Notes under the pieces: generated by a model | What the model saw: the letters and a program-made list of their open reading frames with translations, nothing else | What the model was told of the DNA's origin: nothing | Databases searched by the model: none | Shown: positions 44,401 to 52,031 of the stretch, one piece after another | Layout of the letters: every line of letters starts with the position of its first letter | Numbering within the stretch: the first letter of the stretch is position 1 | Assembly: GCF_029626025.1 (NCBI RefSeq) | Contig: NZ_JARUBF010000001.1 | Location: 4,868,001-4,932,000 of the forward strand | Origin: Solwaraspora sp. WMMD406 | GTDB taxonomy: Bacteria > Actinomycetota > Actinomycetes > Mycobacteriales > Micromonosporaceae | DNA: 64,000 nucleotides | Direction of reading: 5' to 3' | Position numbers and translations under genes: made by a program

Positions 44401-46080
44401 GTCACCGGGTCACCGGTCGAGGTGACCGTACCGTTGGGCGGCACGACGACGGCCAGCGTCACCGTGACCAACACGGGCGGCGCGTCCGCCGAGGTGGAGC
44501 TGGCCGAGCGGGCCGACGACTTCGAGATCGCCCGCGCCGACGGCACCGAGGTCGGATCCCGGGCGCTCGCGTCGGCACCGGGCGCGCCGGTGCGTCGCGT
44601 CCCGGTCGACATACCGATCGAGCAGCTGGCCGGCGCGAACCCGGCGGCGGCGTTCGGGCCGAATGCCGCGTCCGGAACGGCCGCCGCGCCGGCCCCGACG
44701 GGCGTGCCGACGCCGGCCGCCGAGCCGTGGCTCACCCTGCCGGGCCTGCCCCGCACGGTGATGGACAACAGCGCGGTCACCGTCGACGGCAAGGTGTACT
44801 CGTTCGGCGGGTCCAGCGGATCGTCGCTGGCGGAGGTGTACGTCTACGACCCGGCGGCCCAGTCCTGGACCCGGCTCGCCGACATGCCCGACGGCCCCCG
44901 CAGTCAGGCCGCCGAAGGGGTCATCGACGGCAAGGTCTACCTGGTCAGCGGCTGGAGCACGCTGAACACCGACACGCTGATCTTCGACCCGGCCACCGGC
45001 GGATGGAGCACGGGCGCCGACGTGCCGTCCGCGTCGGCCGCCGCCGGCTCGGCGGTGCTCGACGGCCAGCTGTACGTGGTCGGCGGCTGCACCACCACGA
45101 ATTGCACGCCAAACACCGACCAGGTGTTCCGCTACGACCCCCGGGCCGACGCCTGGGAGACCGTCGCCCCGTACCCGGTGCCGATCGGGTGGCAGTCCTG
45201 CGGTGCGCTCGCCGGCCGAATCGTCTGCGCCGGTGGTCTGTCCAACAGCCAGCCGGTGACTGACAGCTACTCGTACGACCCGACCAATGACTCCTGGACT
45301 CCGGTGGCGGACCTGCCGGTGAACCTGTGGGGCTCGGCCTACCACAGCGCCGACAACCAGCTGCTGATCTCCGGTGGCGGCACCGGCAACCAGGCGATCA
45401 CCAACCAGGGATACGCCTACGACCCGGTGACCGACGCCTGGTCGAACCTGCCTGCGACGAACAGTCCCGGTTTCCGGCCGGGTAGCGCCTGCGGGTTCTA
45501 CCGGGTCGGCGGCTCGGCGGTCGCCGGTTTCCAGCCGACGACCACCGTGGAACTGCTGCCCGGATTCGACCAGTGTGGGTCGACACAGGACACCGCGTGG
45601 TTGACGATGGACCCGGCTACCGCGACGATCGCCCCGGGTGCGAGCGTCACGGTGACGATGACGCTGACGGCCGACGTGGCCCAGCCGGGCACCTACACCA
45701 GCAGCGTCGCCGTCTTCGAGGACACCCCGTACGCGGTCGACGCGGTGCCGGTGACGATGACGGTCACCCCACCGGACACCTGGGGCAAGATCACCGGTAC
45801 GGTCTCCGCCGTGGGCTGTGATGGCGACCGTACCCCGATCACCGGGGCGACGGTGCAGCTGAGCACGTGGACGATGGAGTTGCCGTTGGCCACCGACGCC
45901 GGCGGGGGCTACGCCCACTGGCTCGACCACCGGCACAACCCGGTCACGATGATCGTGGCCAAGGACGGCTACATGCCGCAGACCCGCCAGACCCAGGTCA
46001 CCGCCGGTGACGTACGGGTCGAGGACTGGGCGCTGCGTCAGATGTGTGGCCGATCGGCCGGAGCGCTGGAGACCAGCTGA
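41449..46080 (+). CDS. Secreted subtilisin-family (S8) peptidase with Kelch and carboxypeptidase-regulatory-like domains
   Basis: A 1543-residue exported protease. Signal peptide 1-27; a propeptide-like region to about 170; then the S8 domain with Asp205 (VANLDTGVQ), His251 (GTHGTHTMG), Asn319 (INNSWG) and Ser423 (GTSMASPHVAG). Beta-sandwich modules of the carboxypeptidase-regulatory type follow (GTLTGTVTDAATGKPVEGA near 498). A Rossmann-like segment lies around 670-880, then further sandwich modules, a Kelch propeller (about 1095-1370: repeats such as VYVYDPAAQSWTRLADMP), a CARDB-like module and a last regulatory-type domain. The ATG follows GGAAGGA. The closest general type is bacillopeptidase F-like subtilases. 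Confidence 0.92.
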   Translation: MRSIARALSLVLLAGVALVAPLPAAAAPRPGPEPGDTPARGAADKIQPELDRSLQAAGAADLWIRFSEQADLSQARQIDDWTARGEAVVHALRTAAATSQTNVRHLLDTEGVTYQAFWASNAIYVHDGSSTLARELAARPDVEGLYEPVEYQLIDPAPGTPTADEPTRSSTADDAVEWGVADINADDVWDQFGTKGAGITVANLDTGVQFDHPALVAQYRGNLGDGTFDHDYNWFDADGRCTDAPCDRGTHGTHTMGTMVGDGGPGNRIGVAPEATWIAANGCCPSDAALVASGEWLLAPTDLAGQNPDAGKRPHVINNSWGSRAPSMDPFMEDVMTAWDAAGILGIWSNGNSGSLGCQSSGSPGSRTINYSVGAYDADKRIASFSGRGPGQDGEFKPNIAAPGVAVRSSGPGSSYYTDDGTSMASPHVAGAVALLWSAAPSLIGDTDATKRLLDQTAIDTADPQCGGTGADNNVFGEGRLDAVALLEAAPVGDTGTLTGTVTDAATGKPVEGATVTIETEPARERVTAVDGSYSARLTVGTYPVTVTAFGYAAQTTEATITVGGATIVDVALTPLPTVTLSGLVRDGSGHGWPLYAKVTVDGTPVDTFTNPFTGRYQLTLPAHTAYTLVVEPQYDGYGTVEQAVELRGGNRTVDVAATVEQCGTAPGYAFSAGIGILGDDAGQLGGYLADRGVPTTEVDWDTDVTGYDAIIVNRPSNPGQETFLRFLADTDAAGVGLLFLDTWSNVGGNGIYMLSQYTGNPGARSSGIVYDTEGDLSYQVMQDHPVVAGFPLGGRIAFDETANYSKYYGFFNAYGGDGRMVVANAVTSEVGTVGVGIGVQQRANNRHVLLSMHAASYNTGPQNWHDDSARVFRNAVDWIAETEFECLVVDGGMVAGFVRDANTGAGLAGAQVTPVDRVGAGTRTVATPTDPALDDGFYALFSPAGRHRITASANQYTPLTRWADVAEDWTTRHNYNLAAGQLTVTGSPVEVTVPLGGTTTASVTVTNTGGASAEVELAERADDFEIARADGTEVGSRALASAPGAPVRRVPVDIPIEQLAGANPAAAFGPNAASGTAAAPAPTGVPTPAAEPWLTLPGLPRTVMDNSAVTVDGKVYSFGGSSGSSLAEVYVYDPAAQSWTRLADMPDGPRSQAAEGVIDGKVYLVSGWSTLNTDTLIFDPATGGWSTGADVPSASAAAGSAVLDGQLYVVGGCTTTNCTPNTDQVFRYDPRADAWETVAPYPVPIGWQSCGALAGRIVCAGGLSNSQPVTDSYSYDPTNDSWTPVADLPVNLWGSAYHSADNQLLISGGGTGNQAITNQGYAYDPVTDAWSNLPATNSPGFRPGSACGFYRVGGSAVAGFQPTTTVELLPGFDQCGSTQDTAWLTMDPATATIAPGASVTVTMTLTADVAQPGTYTSSVAVFEDTPYAVDAVPVTMTVTPPDTWGKITGTVSAVGCDGDRTPITGATVQLSTWTMELPLATDAGGGYAHWLDHRHNPVTMIVAKDGYMPQTRQTQVTAGDVRVEDWALRQMCGRSAGALETS

Positions 46081-46131
46081 CCCGTGAGCCGGCTCACCGG
46101 TAGATGACCCGTCGACGGTGAGCCACCCTGA

Positions 46132-46166
46132 GCGTACGCCCCGAGGTGATCCCTCGGGGCGTACGC
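46132..46166. terminator. 15-bp perfect hairpin between convergent genes
   Basis: GCGTACGCCCCGAGG (46132-46146) pairs perfectly with 46152-46166 around TGATC. It separates the subtilase and CE3 esterase genes. Confidence 0.75.
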
Positions 46167-46180
46167 CGTGGGAGGTCGGC

Positions 46181-47320
46181 TCAGCTGACGACGCAGGTCG
46201 CGGACACTCCGGCGGCGCCGTCGCCAGAGGCGAGGAACCCGAAGCTCGCCGTACCGCCGGCCGGCAGGCCGCCGTTCCAGCTCGCGTTGCCGGCGGTGGC
46301 TACCGCGCCGGTCTGGGTCACGGTGGCGTTCCATGCCTGGTTGATCTGCTGGCCGCCGCCGAGGGTGAGCGTCGTGGTCCACGCCGACGTCGCCGTCGGG
46401 CCGGTGTTGCGCACACTCACCTCGCCCTGGAAGCCGCCGTTCCACTGGCTGACCACCCGGTAGATGGCCGTGCAGTTCCCGCCGGCCGGCGGCGTGGTCG
46501 GCGCGACAGTCGGGGTCGGGGTGACCGGAGGTGTGGTCGGGGCTACCGTCGGCGTCGGCGTCGGACTACCGGTCGTGCTCGGGGTCGGGGTCGGTGTGGC
46601 GGTGCCGAGGAGTCGTGCGATCGCCGGTGCGAACCGGTCGGCCATCTTGCGGAAGCCCGCGTCGTTGGGGTGTACGCCGTCGCCGGTGTCGGTGGCGGCG
46701 TCGAACCCGGTCCACTGGTCCACGACGGCGATCGGTGACCGGGTCGTCGTCAGACCGGCGGCCCAGCCGACGATACGGCTGTTCAGCGTGACCGTGTCGG
46801 CCGGGCAGGTGGCGCAGCCGTGATGCGGGATGATCTGCGCGACCAAGAGCTTCATGTCCGGGTTGTGCGCCCGCATCTGCCCGACCAGGGTGGTGAACGC
46901 GGCCATGATGGTGTCCATCGACTGCCAGCCACCCCACAGGTCGTTGGTGCCCAGGTGCATTACCACGATGTCCGGATCGGCCGCAGCCAGCCACGGTGGC
47001 AGCTGGTTGTTGTTGGCGATGCCGACCGCCGAGAAGCCGCCGTGGCCCTCGTGGTCGGGGTCGTACGAGAAGCCGTAGTTGCAGCTGCCGCCGTCGGAGG
47101 CGCTGCCGACGAAGTCGATGTCGGTGTGCCCGGCGCGGCGCAGCTGGTCCCAGACCAGGGCCCGCCAGCAGCCGGGGCCGGCGGTGATCGAGTCACCGAG
47201 CGGCATGATCCGCACCGGGGTGGCGGCCGAGGCCGCAGGCACAGGCACCGCCACCAGCGTCAGCCCGAGGGCCATGGCGAGGGTTGCGAGCACCGCGTAC
47301 ACAGTGGTTCGTCGTGACAT
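46181..47320 (-). CDS. Secreted CE3-type acetylxylan esterase-like SGNH hydrolase with CBM2
   Basis: A 379-residue exported enzyme. Signal peptide about 1-33. The SGNH domain shows block I GDSITAG with the catalytic Ser, the CE3-like GCWRALVWDQL and IDFVGSASDGG, block III GTNDLW and block V DGVHPNDAG with the Asp-His pair. A Pro/Thr linker with a TVAPTTPP repeat leads to a C-terminal cellulose-binding CBM2 (about 280-379) with paired Cys and the surface Trp in SQWNGGFQ, SAWTTTL and ASWNGGLP. It would deacetylate xylan on plant cell walls. The ATG follows AAGGA. A CebR-like box lies upstream. Confidence 0.9.
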   Translation of the reverse strand: MSRRTTVYAVLATLAMALGLTLVAVPVPAASAATPVRIMPLGDSITAGPGCWRALVWDQLRRAGHTDIDFVGSASDGGSCNYGFSYDPDHEGHGGFSAVGIANNNQLPPWLAAADPDIVVMHLGTNDLWGGWQSMDTIMAAFTTLVGQMRAHNPDMKLLVAQIIPHHGCATCPADTVTLNSRIVGWAAGLTTTRSPIAVVDQWTGFDAATDTGDGVHPNDAGFRKMADRFAPAIARLLGTATPTPTPSTTGSPTPTPTVAPTTPPVTPTPTVAPTTPPAGGNCTAIYRVVSQWNGGFQGEVSVRNTGPTATSAWTTTLTLGGGQQINQAWNATVTQTGAVATAGNASWNGGLPAGGTASFGFLASGDGAAGVSATCVVS

Positions 47321-47664
47321 GGTCGATCCTTCCGAATGTCGCACCGACGTCGGCGGCCCGGGGAAGCGGTGACCGCCGGCACGGCGAGTGGGGATCGCCG
47401 ATGGGAGCGCACCCTCAGCTTTGTTTATAATCCCTACTAAGTCAACGATCGATCCTGGTCGGTGACCCGGAACCCACGTCGGAGTCCCATATGCGGGCAA
47501 CATCCGCCTCGGTGATCCCGTACCCGGTGAACCGCTCCACCGCGACCAGTCCCTTCTCGACTCGGTCGCGGGGCACGTCGAAGTCGAGGCCGGCGATCGC
47601 GGGTCTGACAGGACGGGTACGGCCGCCGACGCCCAGAGACGACTGACGTCGACCGCCGAGACGG
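47321..47664. other. Intergenic region upstream of the CE3 esterase
   Basis: This 344-bp gap contains the CebR-like box (47402-47415), an AT-rich TATAAA-containing block (47421-47445) and, on the minus strand, an open 3'-end frame from about 47600 to 47442 with coding-like codon use (VEKGLVAVERFTGYGI, ending SPTRIDR) but no good start. It may be a gene remnant. Nothing else is supported. Confidence 0.45.
47402..47415 (-). promoter_or_regulatory. CebR-like operator (12 of 14 matches)
   Basis: TGGGAGCGCACCCT differs from the streptomycete CebR site TGGGAGCGCTCCCA at two positions. It lies 82 bp upstream of the CE3-CBM2 gene, just downstream of the AT-rich promoter-like block, a position suited to repression lifted by cello-oligosaccharides. 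Confidence 0.5.
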
Positions 47665-47919
47665 CTACCCTTCGTAGTGGTACCGGCAGGCGACGATCTC
47701 GACGTCTTCCTTGGTGATCCGGTACACGAGCCGGTGTTCGCGATCGATCCGGCGGGACCAGAATCCGGACAGCTCGCCACGAAGGGGTTCCGGCTTACCG
47801 ATGCCCTCGTAACCGTTGCGCATCACGTCGGCAATAAGGTCGTTGATCCGTTTGATCAACTTTCGATCGGTATGACTGAGGTACTGGGCCCATGCCGTAG
47901 CGGCGAAGACCAGTCTCAC
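47665..47919 (-). CDS. yoeB: YoeB/Txe-family toxin
   Basis: An 84-residue toxin of the RelE superfamily that cleaves mRNA in the ribosomal A site. The family marks are FAATAWAQY at the start, the KLIKRINDLIAD helix, GIGKPEPLRGELSGFWSRRI, HRLVYRI and the closing CRYHYEG, which includes the catalytic Arg/His/Tyr end. It overlaps the upstream antitoxin by 4 bp, so both are co-translated. Confidence 0.93.
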   Translation of the reverse strand: MRLVFAATAWAQYLSHTDRKLIKRINDLIADVMRNGYEGIGKPEPLRGELSGFWSRRIDREHRLVYRITKEDVEIVACRYHYEG

Positions 47920-48191
47920 GCAGCGTCCCGTTCGGCGGCTGGATCGACCAGCTCCCGCTCCTGCGCATCGCCGTTTTCCAGCTCCGCGATCGATCGCCGC
48001 AGGGCTGCGGCGTTGCTCGGGTTGCGGAGCAGGTACTCGGTCTCCTTCATCGACTCGTACTCGGCGAGCGGTACGATGACGACCGGCTCATGACCTGACC
48101 GGGTCACCACGACCTCCTCGGCGTCGTTGACGACGCTGTCGAGCTCGGCAGCCAGATTCTGCCTCAGCTGGGTGAAGTTCACCGTCCGCAT
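47916..48191 (-). CDS. yefM: YefM/Phd-family antitoxin
   Basis: A 91-residue antitoxin. The N-terminal DNA-binding Phd/YefM fold is clear: TVNFTQLRQNLAAELDSV, VVVTRSGHEPVVIVPLAEYES. The C-terminal part (LLRNPSNAAALRRSIAELE) should wrap the YoeB toxin. The complex normally represses its own promoter. ATG 48191 is favoured by GGAGG 5 nt upstream; an in-frame GTG at 48197 overlaps that site. The acidic tail ends four bases into the toxin gene. Confidence 0.93.
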   Translation of the reverse strand: MRTVNFTQLRQNLAAELDSVVNDAEEVVVTRSGHEPVVIVPLAEYESMKETEYLLRNPSNAAALRRSIAELENGDAQERELVDPAAERDAA

Positions 48192-48246
48192 GATCACCTC
48201 CGCAGGTACAGAAAATTGTACCCCAAGCGGCGGCTCCGGTCAGACC

Positions 48247-49104
48247 TCAGGAGTTGGGCCGGTCGCGCAGCACGTCGGCGATCATGCGGTGGCCCTGGGC
48301 TTCGAACCGCTCGTCGGCCACCCGGTACGCCCACCCGGCGGTGCCGATCGCCTCACGGACCTGGGTACGGTGCCACGCGTCGGCCGTACGCGGATCGGGC
48401 CCGTAGCCGTCGAGGAACGCCGCTTCGAGGCCCGGCGTACGGCGGAAGTCGTTGACCGCCAGTCGGGCGAAGTCGGTGTACGCGGGGCGCAGCGCCGCCC
48501 GGCCGAAGTCGATGACGCTGACCACGCCCCCGTCGACGAGCCAGTTGCGCGGATGCCAGTCGCCATGGGTGGGTACCAGGGTCGCGGCCGGGGTCGGCCA
48601 GCGGGCGATCTCGGCGCGCAACCGCCGTACCGTGTCGTCGTCGATCCGGTGCGGGCCGGCCAGCCAGGACAGCGACTTGGTGTTCTCGCGCCGCTCGTAG
48701 TCGACGTCCGTGGCAGCGGTCTGGGCGTGCAGCAGCGCGAGCAGCCGGCCGGCCTGCCGGTGGACGTCCGGGTCGTCTGCGTGTCCGCTGCCGAGCGCCA
48801 GCTCCCCCGGCAGGAACCGGGTGACCAGCAGCTTCGCTTCGACGCTGCCGTACGCCATCAGCGGAGCACGGCCGATCCTGGTCCACGGGCGCAGCCAGTG
48901 CCGGTGGGCGTGCAGTTCGCGAGCGAGATGATGGTCGTCGTCACCGCCGGCCTTGACGATGAACCGCGACCCGGCCTGCGTCACTTCCAGTACAGTGGTC
49001 GCCACGAAGCCCCAGCTGTGGTCCCGCTCGACGATCGCGCCGGGCAGCCAGCGGTCCAGCAACGACCGCTGCCGCCGGGTGAACGTGCCGAGCGCCGAGT
49101 CCAC
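48247..49104 (-). CDS. Aminoglycoside phosphotransferase (APH)-family kinase
   Basis: A 285-residue kinase-like protein. The catalytic loop HGDWHPRNW (Asp, Asn) and the metal motif VIDFGRAA are intact, and FIVKAG provides the ATP-binding Lys. This is an active-looking small-molecule kinase, in contrast to the APH-like protein at 15715. The substrate may be an antibiotic or a metabolite such as a sugar or choline; the sequence does not decide. The GTG start is not preceded by a strong ribosome site. Confidence 0.85.
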   Translation of the reverse strand: MDSALGTFTRRQRSLLDRWLPGAIVERDHSWGFVATTVLEVTQAGSRFIVKAGGDDDHHLARELHAHRHWLRPWTRIGRAPLMAYGSVEAKLLVTRFLPGELALGSGHADDPDVHRQAGRLLALLHAQTAATDVDYERRENTKSLSWLAGPHRIDDDTVRRLRAEIARWPTPAATLVPTHGDWHPRNWLVDGGVVSVIDFGRAALRPAYTDFARLAVNDFRRTPGLEAAFLDGYGPDPRTADAWHRTQVREAIGTAGWAYRVADERFEAQGHRMIADVLRDRPNS

Positions 49105-49169
49105 AGCTCCGGATCATACGGTCGGGCGCACAGCCATGCAGATTGCCGGCTTGTCAGTTCGTGCAAAGC

Positions 49170-49721
49170 TCAGTTCGCGCAAAGCGCGCTGACCGTGACG
49201 TTGTAGACGTGCCAGGAGCCGTCCGGCGCGGTGAACACCTTGCTGGAGTTCGTCGCCCAGTTCGCACAGGCCACCCCGACGGCGAGAATGTCGGCTCGAG
49301 CGGCCTGGGACCCGTTCTGGATCGCGATGGTCGAGCTGGCACCGCTGCCCTGTCGGGTAGCCGAGCGCGCGACGGTATACGACGGCGGCGGGGCAGGTAC
49401 GCAGTAGCCGGTGGCTGTCGCCTCGTAGATGTACGCCGAACCGTCGGGCGCGGTGTAGAGATGTCGCGGCGCCGGGACCGTGACGTTGCTGCAGGTCTCG
49501 CCGAGGCTCGCGGCGAGCGAGGTGAGGGCGGCGCGAGCGTTGTTGGCCGCGGACTGCTGCCCGGAGGCTGGGCTCGGTCCCCACCCGGTGGCCGTGGCCG
49601 ACCGCCACGTGGCGGCCTGCGCCGCCGTCGCCGGGAGCGCGAAGAGTCCCATGGTGGCAGCCAGAGCGACGACCATCAGCCGGCGGATCAGTCCGCCCGT
49701 TCGGTTGTCGGAACCGTTCAT
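49170..49721 (-). CDS. Small secreted protein, unknown function
   Basis: A 183-residue exported protein: basic N-terminus, hydrophobic core and an AQA-A cleavage site near 36. The mature part is Ala/Ser-rich with four Cys (about 76, 107, 151 and 181), enough for two disulfides, and an approximate internal repeat in which YTAPDGSAYIYEATATGYC recurs as FTAPDGSWHVYNVTVSALC. No known catalytic motif is present. The ATG follows GGGAGAA. It is divergent from the aldo/keto reductase gene, with a palindrome between. Confidence 0.75.
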   Translation of the reverse strand: MNGSDNRTGGLIRRLMVVALAATMGLFALPATAAQAATWRSATATGWGPSPASGQQSAANNARAALTSLAASLGETCSNVTVPAPRHLYTAPDGSAYIYEATATGYCVPAPPPSYTVARSATRQGSGASSTIAIQNGSQAARADILAVGVACANWATNSSKVFTAPDGSWHVYNVTVSALCAN

Positions 49722-49774
49722 GAGTTCTCCCTTTCGGCCCTGTATTCGCTACGCCGACCCAATTGATCAGACGT

Positions 49775-49787
49775 CATCACTGTGATG
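49775..49787. promoter_or_regulatory. Palindrome CATCAC-T-GTGATG
   Basis: A perfect 6-bp inverted repeat with one central base in the AT-rich gap between divergent genes at 49721 and 49972. It lies near TTGACT on the minus strand and may be an operator. Confidence 0.4.
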
Positions 49788-49971
49788 CTAGTCAATGCAT
49801 TAGCTTTTCGACAGAGGACGTCGTCCACTTTGCTCGAGTCATCCGGCGGCCCGGCCGGGGCCGGCCCGGCACACCGGACGGCCTGGACGGCGAAGGCGGT
49901 GTTGACTTCGAGCGCGCTCACAGTGGGAACCTTTCGCCGTACCCGAGATTCGACGGAAGGAACGTAGGGCG

Positions 49972-50940
49972 ATGGAGAAGCGAACCCTCGGCAGCCTCGG
50001 ACCGGTCAGCGTCCTCACCCTCGGCGGGGGTGGGCTGGGCCAGGTCTGGGGCACCACCGACCGGGACGAGGCGGTGGCGACCGTACGGGAGGCGGTCGAC
50101 GCCGGCATCGACCTGCTCGACGTCGCCCCCGGCTACGGCGACGGCGAAGCGGAACGGGTGGTCGGCGCGGCGTACGGTGGCAGCCTGCCGGCCGGCGTAC
50201 GGGTCGTCACCAAGTGCGGGCTTGGCAACCCGGCCGCCGGTGACGTCGCGGCCCTAGTGGAGAAGTCCCTCGACGACAGCCTGGAGCGCATGCGGCTGTC
50301 CACGGTCGACGTATTGCTGCTGCACAACCCGATCGTGGCGCAGGCCGCGCCGGGCACGACCGGAGTGACCTCGGCGGACCTGTTCGACGAGGCCGTCCGA
50401 CCAGCGTTCGAGGACCTGGTCCGGCGCGGCCGGATCGGCGCCTGGGGAATCACCGCCGTCGAGGAGCCGGACGCGATCATCCGGGTGTTCGGCGAGCAGC
50501 CGCCGCCGGCGGTCGCCCAGTGTGTGACGAACCTGCTCGACTCCCCCGGCGATCTGCTGCGGCCGGACGGCGAGGGCTCCCGGCCACTCGACATCCTGTC
50601 GGCCGCCGGCCGGTACGGCGTCGGGGTGATGGGTATCCGCGCGGTCGCGGCCGGCGCGTTCACCGACGCCGTGGACCGAGACCTGCCGCCAGAGCATCCG
50701 ACCATGGTGGACTTCGAGCGGGCCGCGCCGCTGCGCGATCTGGCCGGTGAGCTGGGTGAGTCCGCCGCGTCGCTGGCGCACCGGTACACGCTGTCGATGC
50801 CGGGCGTCGACACCGTCGTCCTCGGCGTGAAGAACCGCGTCGAGCTGCGGGAGTGCCTCGCGGCGGCGGCCGCCGGCGCGCTCTCGGCCGACCTGATGGC
50901 GACCATCGACGCCCGCGTCGGCGCTCAGACACCCAAGTAG
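49972..50940 (+). CDS. Aldo/keto reductase
   Basis: A 322-residue aldo/keto reductase of the family that includes sugar dehydrogenases and plant-type reductases. The tetrad is present: Asp in [12 protein letters not shown] with Tyr, Lys in VVTKCGL, and His in LLLHNP. The C-terminal [22 protein letters not shown] binds the cofactor phosphate. It differs from the AKR at 25547 in sequence. The ATG follows GAAGGA. Its 3' end overlaps the ancestral stop position of the converging kptA remnant by 16 nt. Confidence 0.88.
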   Translation: MEKRTLGSLGPVSVLTLGGGGLGQVWGTTDRDEAVATVREAVDAGIDLLDVAPGYGDGEAERVVGAAYGGSLPAGVRVVTKCGLGNPAAGDVAALVEKSLDDSLERMRLSTVDVLLLHNPIVAQAAPGTTGVTSADLFDEAVRPAFEDLVRRGRIGAWGITAVEEPDAIIRVFGEQPPPAVAQCVTNLLDSPGDLLRPDGEGSRPLDILSAAGRYGVGVMGIRAVAAGAFTDAVDRDLPPEHPTMVDFERAAPLRDLAGELGESAASLAHRYTLSMPGVDTVVLGVKNRVELRECLAAAAAGALSADLMATIDARVGAQTPK

Positions 50941-51370
50941 CGGGGCGGCACCGCGTCGGTGAGCCATACCCCGTTTGCGCTGCGGTAAAAGCTGCGGTAA
51001 ACAGGTGGCCGTCTCGCGCCATCGCCGCCGCGTTGACGGTGAGGACCACGACGCCACCGGCCCGTCGGGCACCGACCCGACGGGCCGTGTCGGTGTCGGC
51101 CGACAGGTGCACGTGGTGTCGCCGGGCCCGGTGCAGCCCGGTGGCCCGGATCGAGTCGAGCGCGGCGGCGGTCGTGCCGTGGTAGAGCCGTTCCGGCGGT
51201 GGCTGCGCGACCAGCCCCAGGTCGATCCGGACCGAGTGTCCCTGGTTGGCCCGGATCTGCTCGGTGCCGTCGGGGTCGCGGCGCAGCGCCAGCAACATCC
51301 GTTTACTCAATTTGACCAATACCTTGTCGTTCGCACCGGCATTGTCGCCGTACGGCGCACCCGCCCGCAT
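50925..51370 (-). pseudogene. kptA: RNA 2'-phosphotransferase (KptA/Tpt1) remnant, two lesions
   Basis: The core of KptA, which transfers the 2'-phosphate of spliced tRNA to NAD, is plain: [65 protein letters not shown]. First lesion: the N-terminal winged-helix with the catalytic Arg-His is missing; [12 protein letters not shown] runs directly into [16 protein letters not shown]. Second lesion: an 11-bp duplication (GCTGCGGTAAAA followed by GCTGCGGTAAA on the plus strand, about 50982-51004) shifts the frame, and the expected end [16 protein letters not shown] is read in another frame, stopping at 50925. The shifted frame runs on antisense through the neighbouring gene to 50660. Confidence 0.8.
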
Positions 51371-51383
51371 CGGCATTGTCGCC
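51332..51383. repeat. 18-bp direct repeat at the decayed gene junction
   Basis: CGCACCGGCATTGTCGCC (51332-51349) and CGCATCGGCATTGTCGCC (51366-51383) differ at one base. They lie between the frameshifted membrane gene and the kptA remnant. Confidence 0.8.
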
Positions 51384-51407
51384 AGCCCAGCACGCCCCAC
51401 CAGAGCA

Positions 51408-52025
51408 TCACCGGTAGATGCAGGACGTAGCCGAGCTGTTCCACCGCGGCGGAGGCCCGGCGGTCCCGGTCGTCCAGGGCAGGACCACGGCGGCGAGGCC
51501 GGACGCCGTGGCGGCCATCCCGGCCCGCCGTAGCCCGGTCGGCACCGCTGTGTCGGACGCGGCCACCACGGTCGCGGCCACCCAGAGCAGCCCGGCCAGG
51601 TTGACCATCCACTTCGCGGTGAGCAGCACGCCTTCCGCCACGGCGGCGGCAGCGGGTTCGGTGGGGTCGGCGGCGAGCTGGGTGACCGCCAGGTTCCCGG
51701 CGTCGTGCAGCAGCCCGGCCAGGCCGGCACCGGCCAACAGCCCACCGGCCGGTGCCGCCAGATGGGAGCGGGTGCCGTCAGCACGCGCGGCCAGCACCAG
51801 ACCGGCGGCGAGCAGGGCGAGCCAGCCGATCACGTCGAAGGCCAACTCGATCAGGTGTAGTTCGACCCGGGCGTGCACGGCCGCCAGCACGGCGGCCGGG
51901 TCGGCCGAATTCAGGGTCAACCCGGATGGCACGACAATGCCGACACCGGCGAGCATGGCAAGCAACGACCCCAGCAGCAGTACGCCCGTCAGCCGGGCGG
52001 CGGAATCGCGTTCAACGGCACTCAT
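51408..52025 (-). pseudogene. DUF4386-like membrane protein, probably frameshifted near the 3' end
   Basis: The frame encodes 205 residues with five or six hydrophobic segments ([73 protein letters not shown]), typical of DUF4386-like proteins. After [14 protein letters not shown] the frame turns into [13 protein letters not shown] and stops, while a neighbouring frame reads [20 protein letters not shown], the expected last membrane helix, to about 51384. One indel near 51440-51470 would join them. The gene has a MerR-type promoter and a leaderless start. A sequencing error is the main alternative. Confidence 0.65.
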
Positions 52026-52031
52026 GGCGGC

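Noticed and set aside
47442-47600. Minus-strand frame ending SPTRIDR upstream of the CE3 gene as an intact gene
   Set aside because: Codon use is coding-like but no credible start or ribosome site exists; kept only as a possible remnant in the intergenic note.
50660-51784. 374-codon minus-strand frame taken as one gene
   Set aside because: It is a composite: kptA core in the middle, out-of-frame membrane-gene sequence before it and antisense aldo/keto reductase sequence after the duplication.
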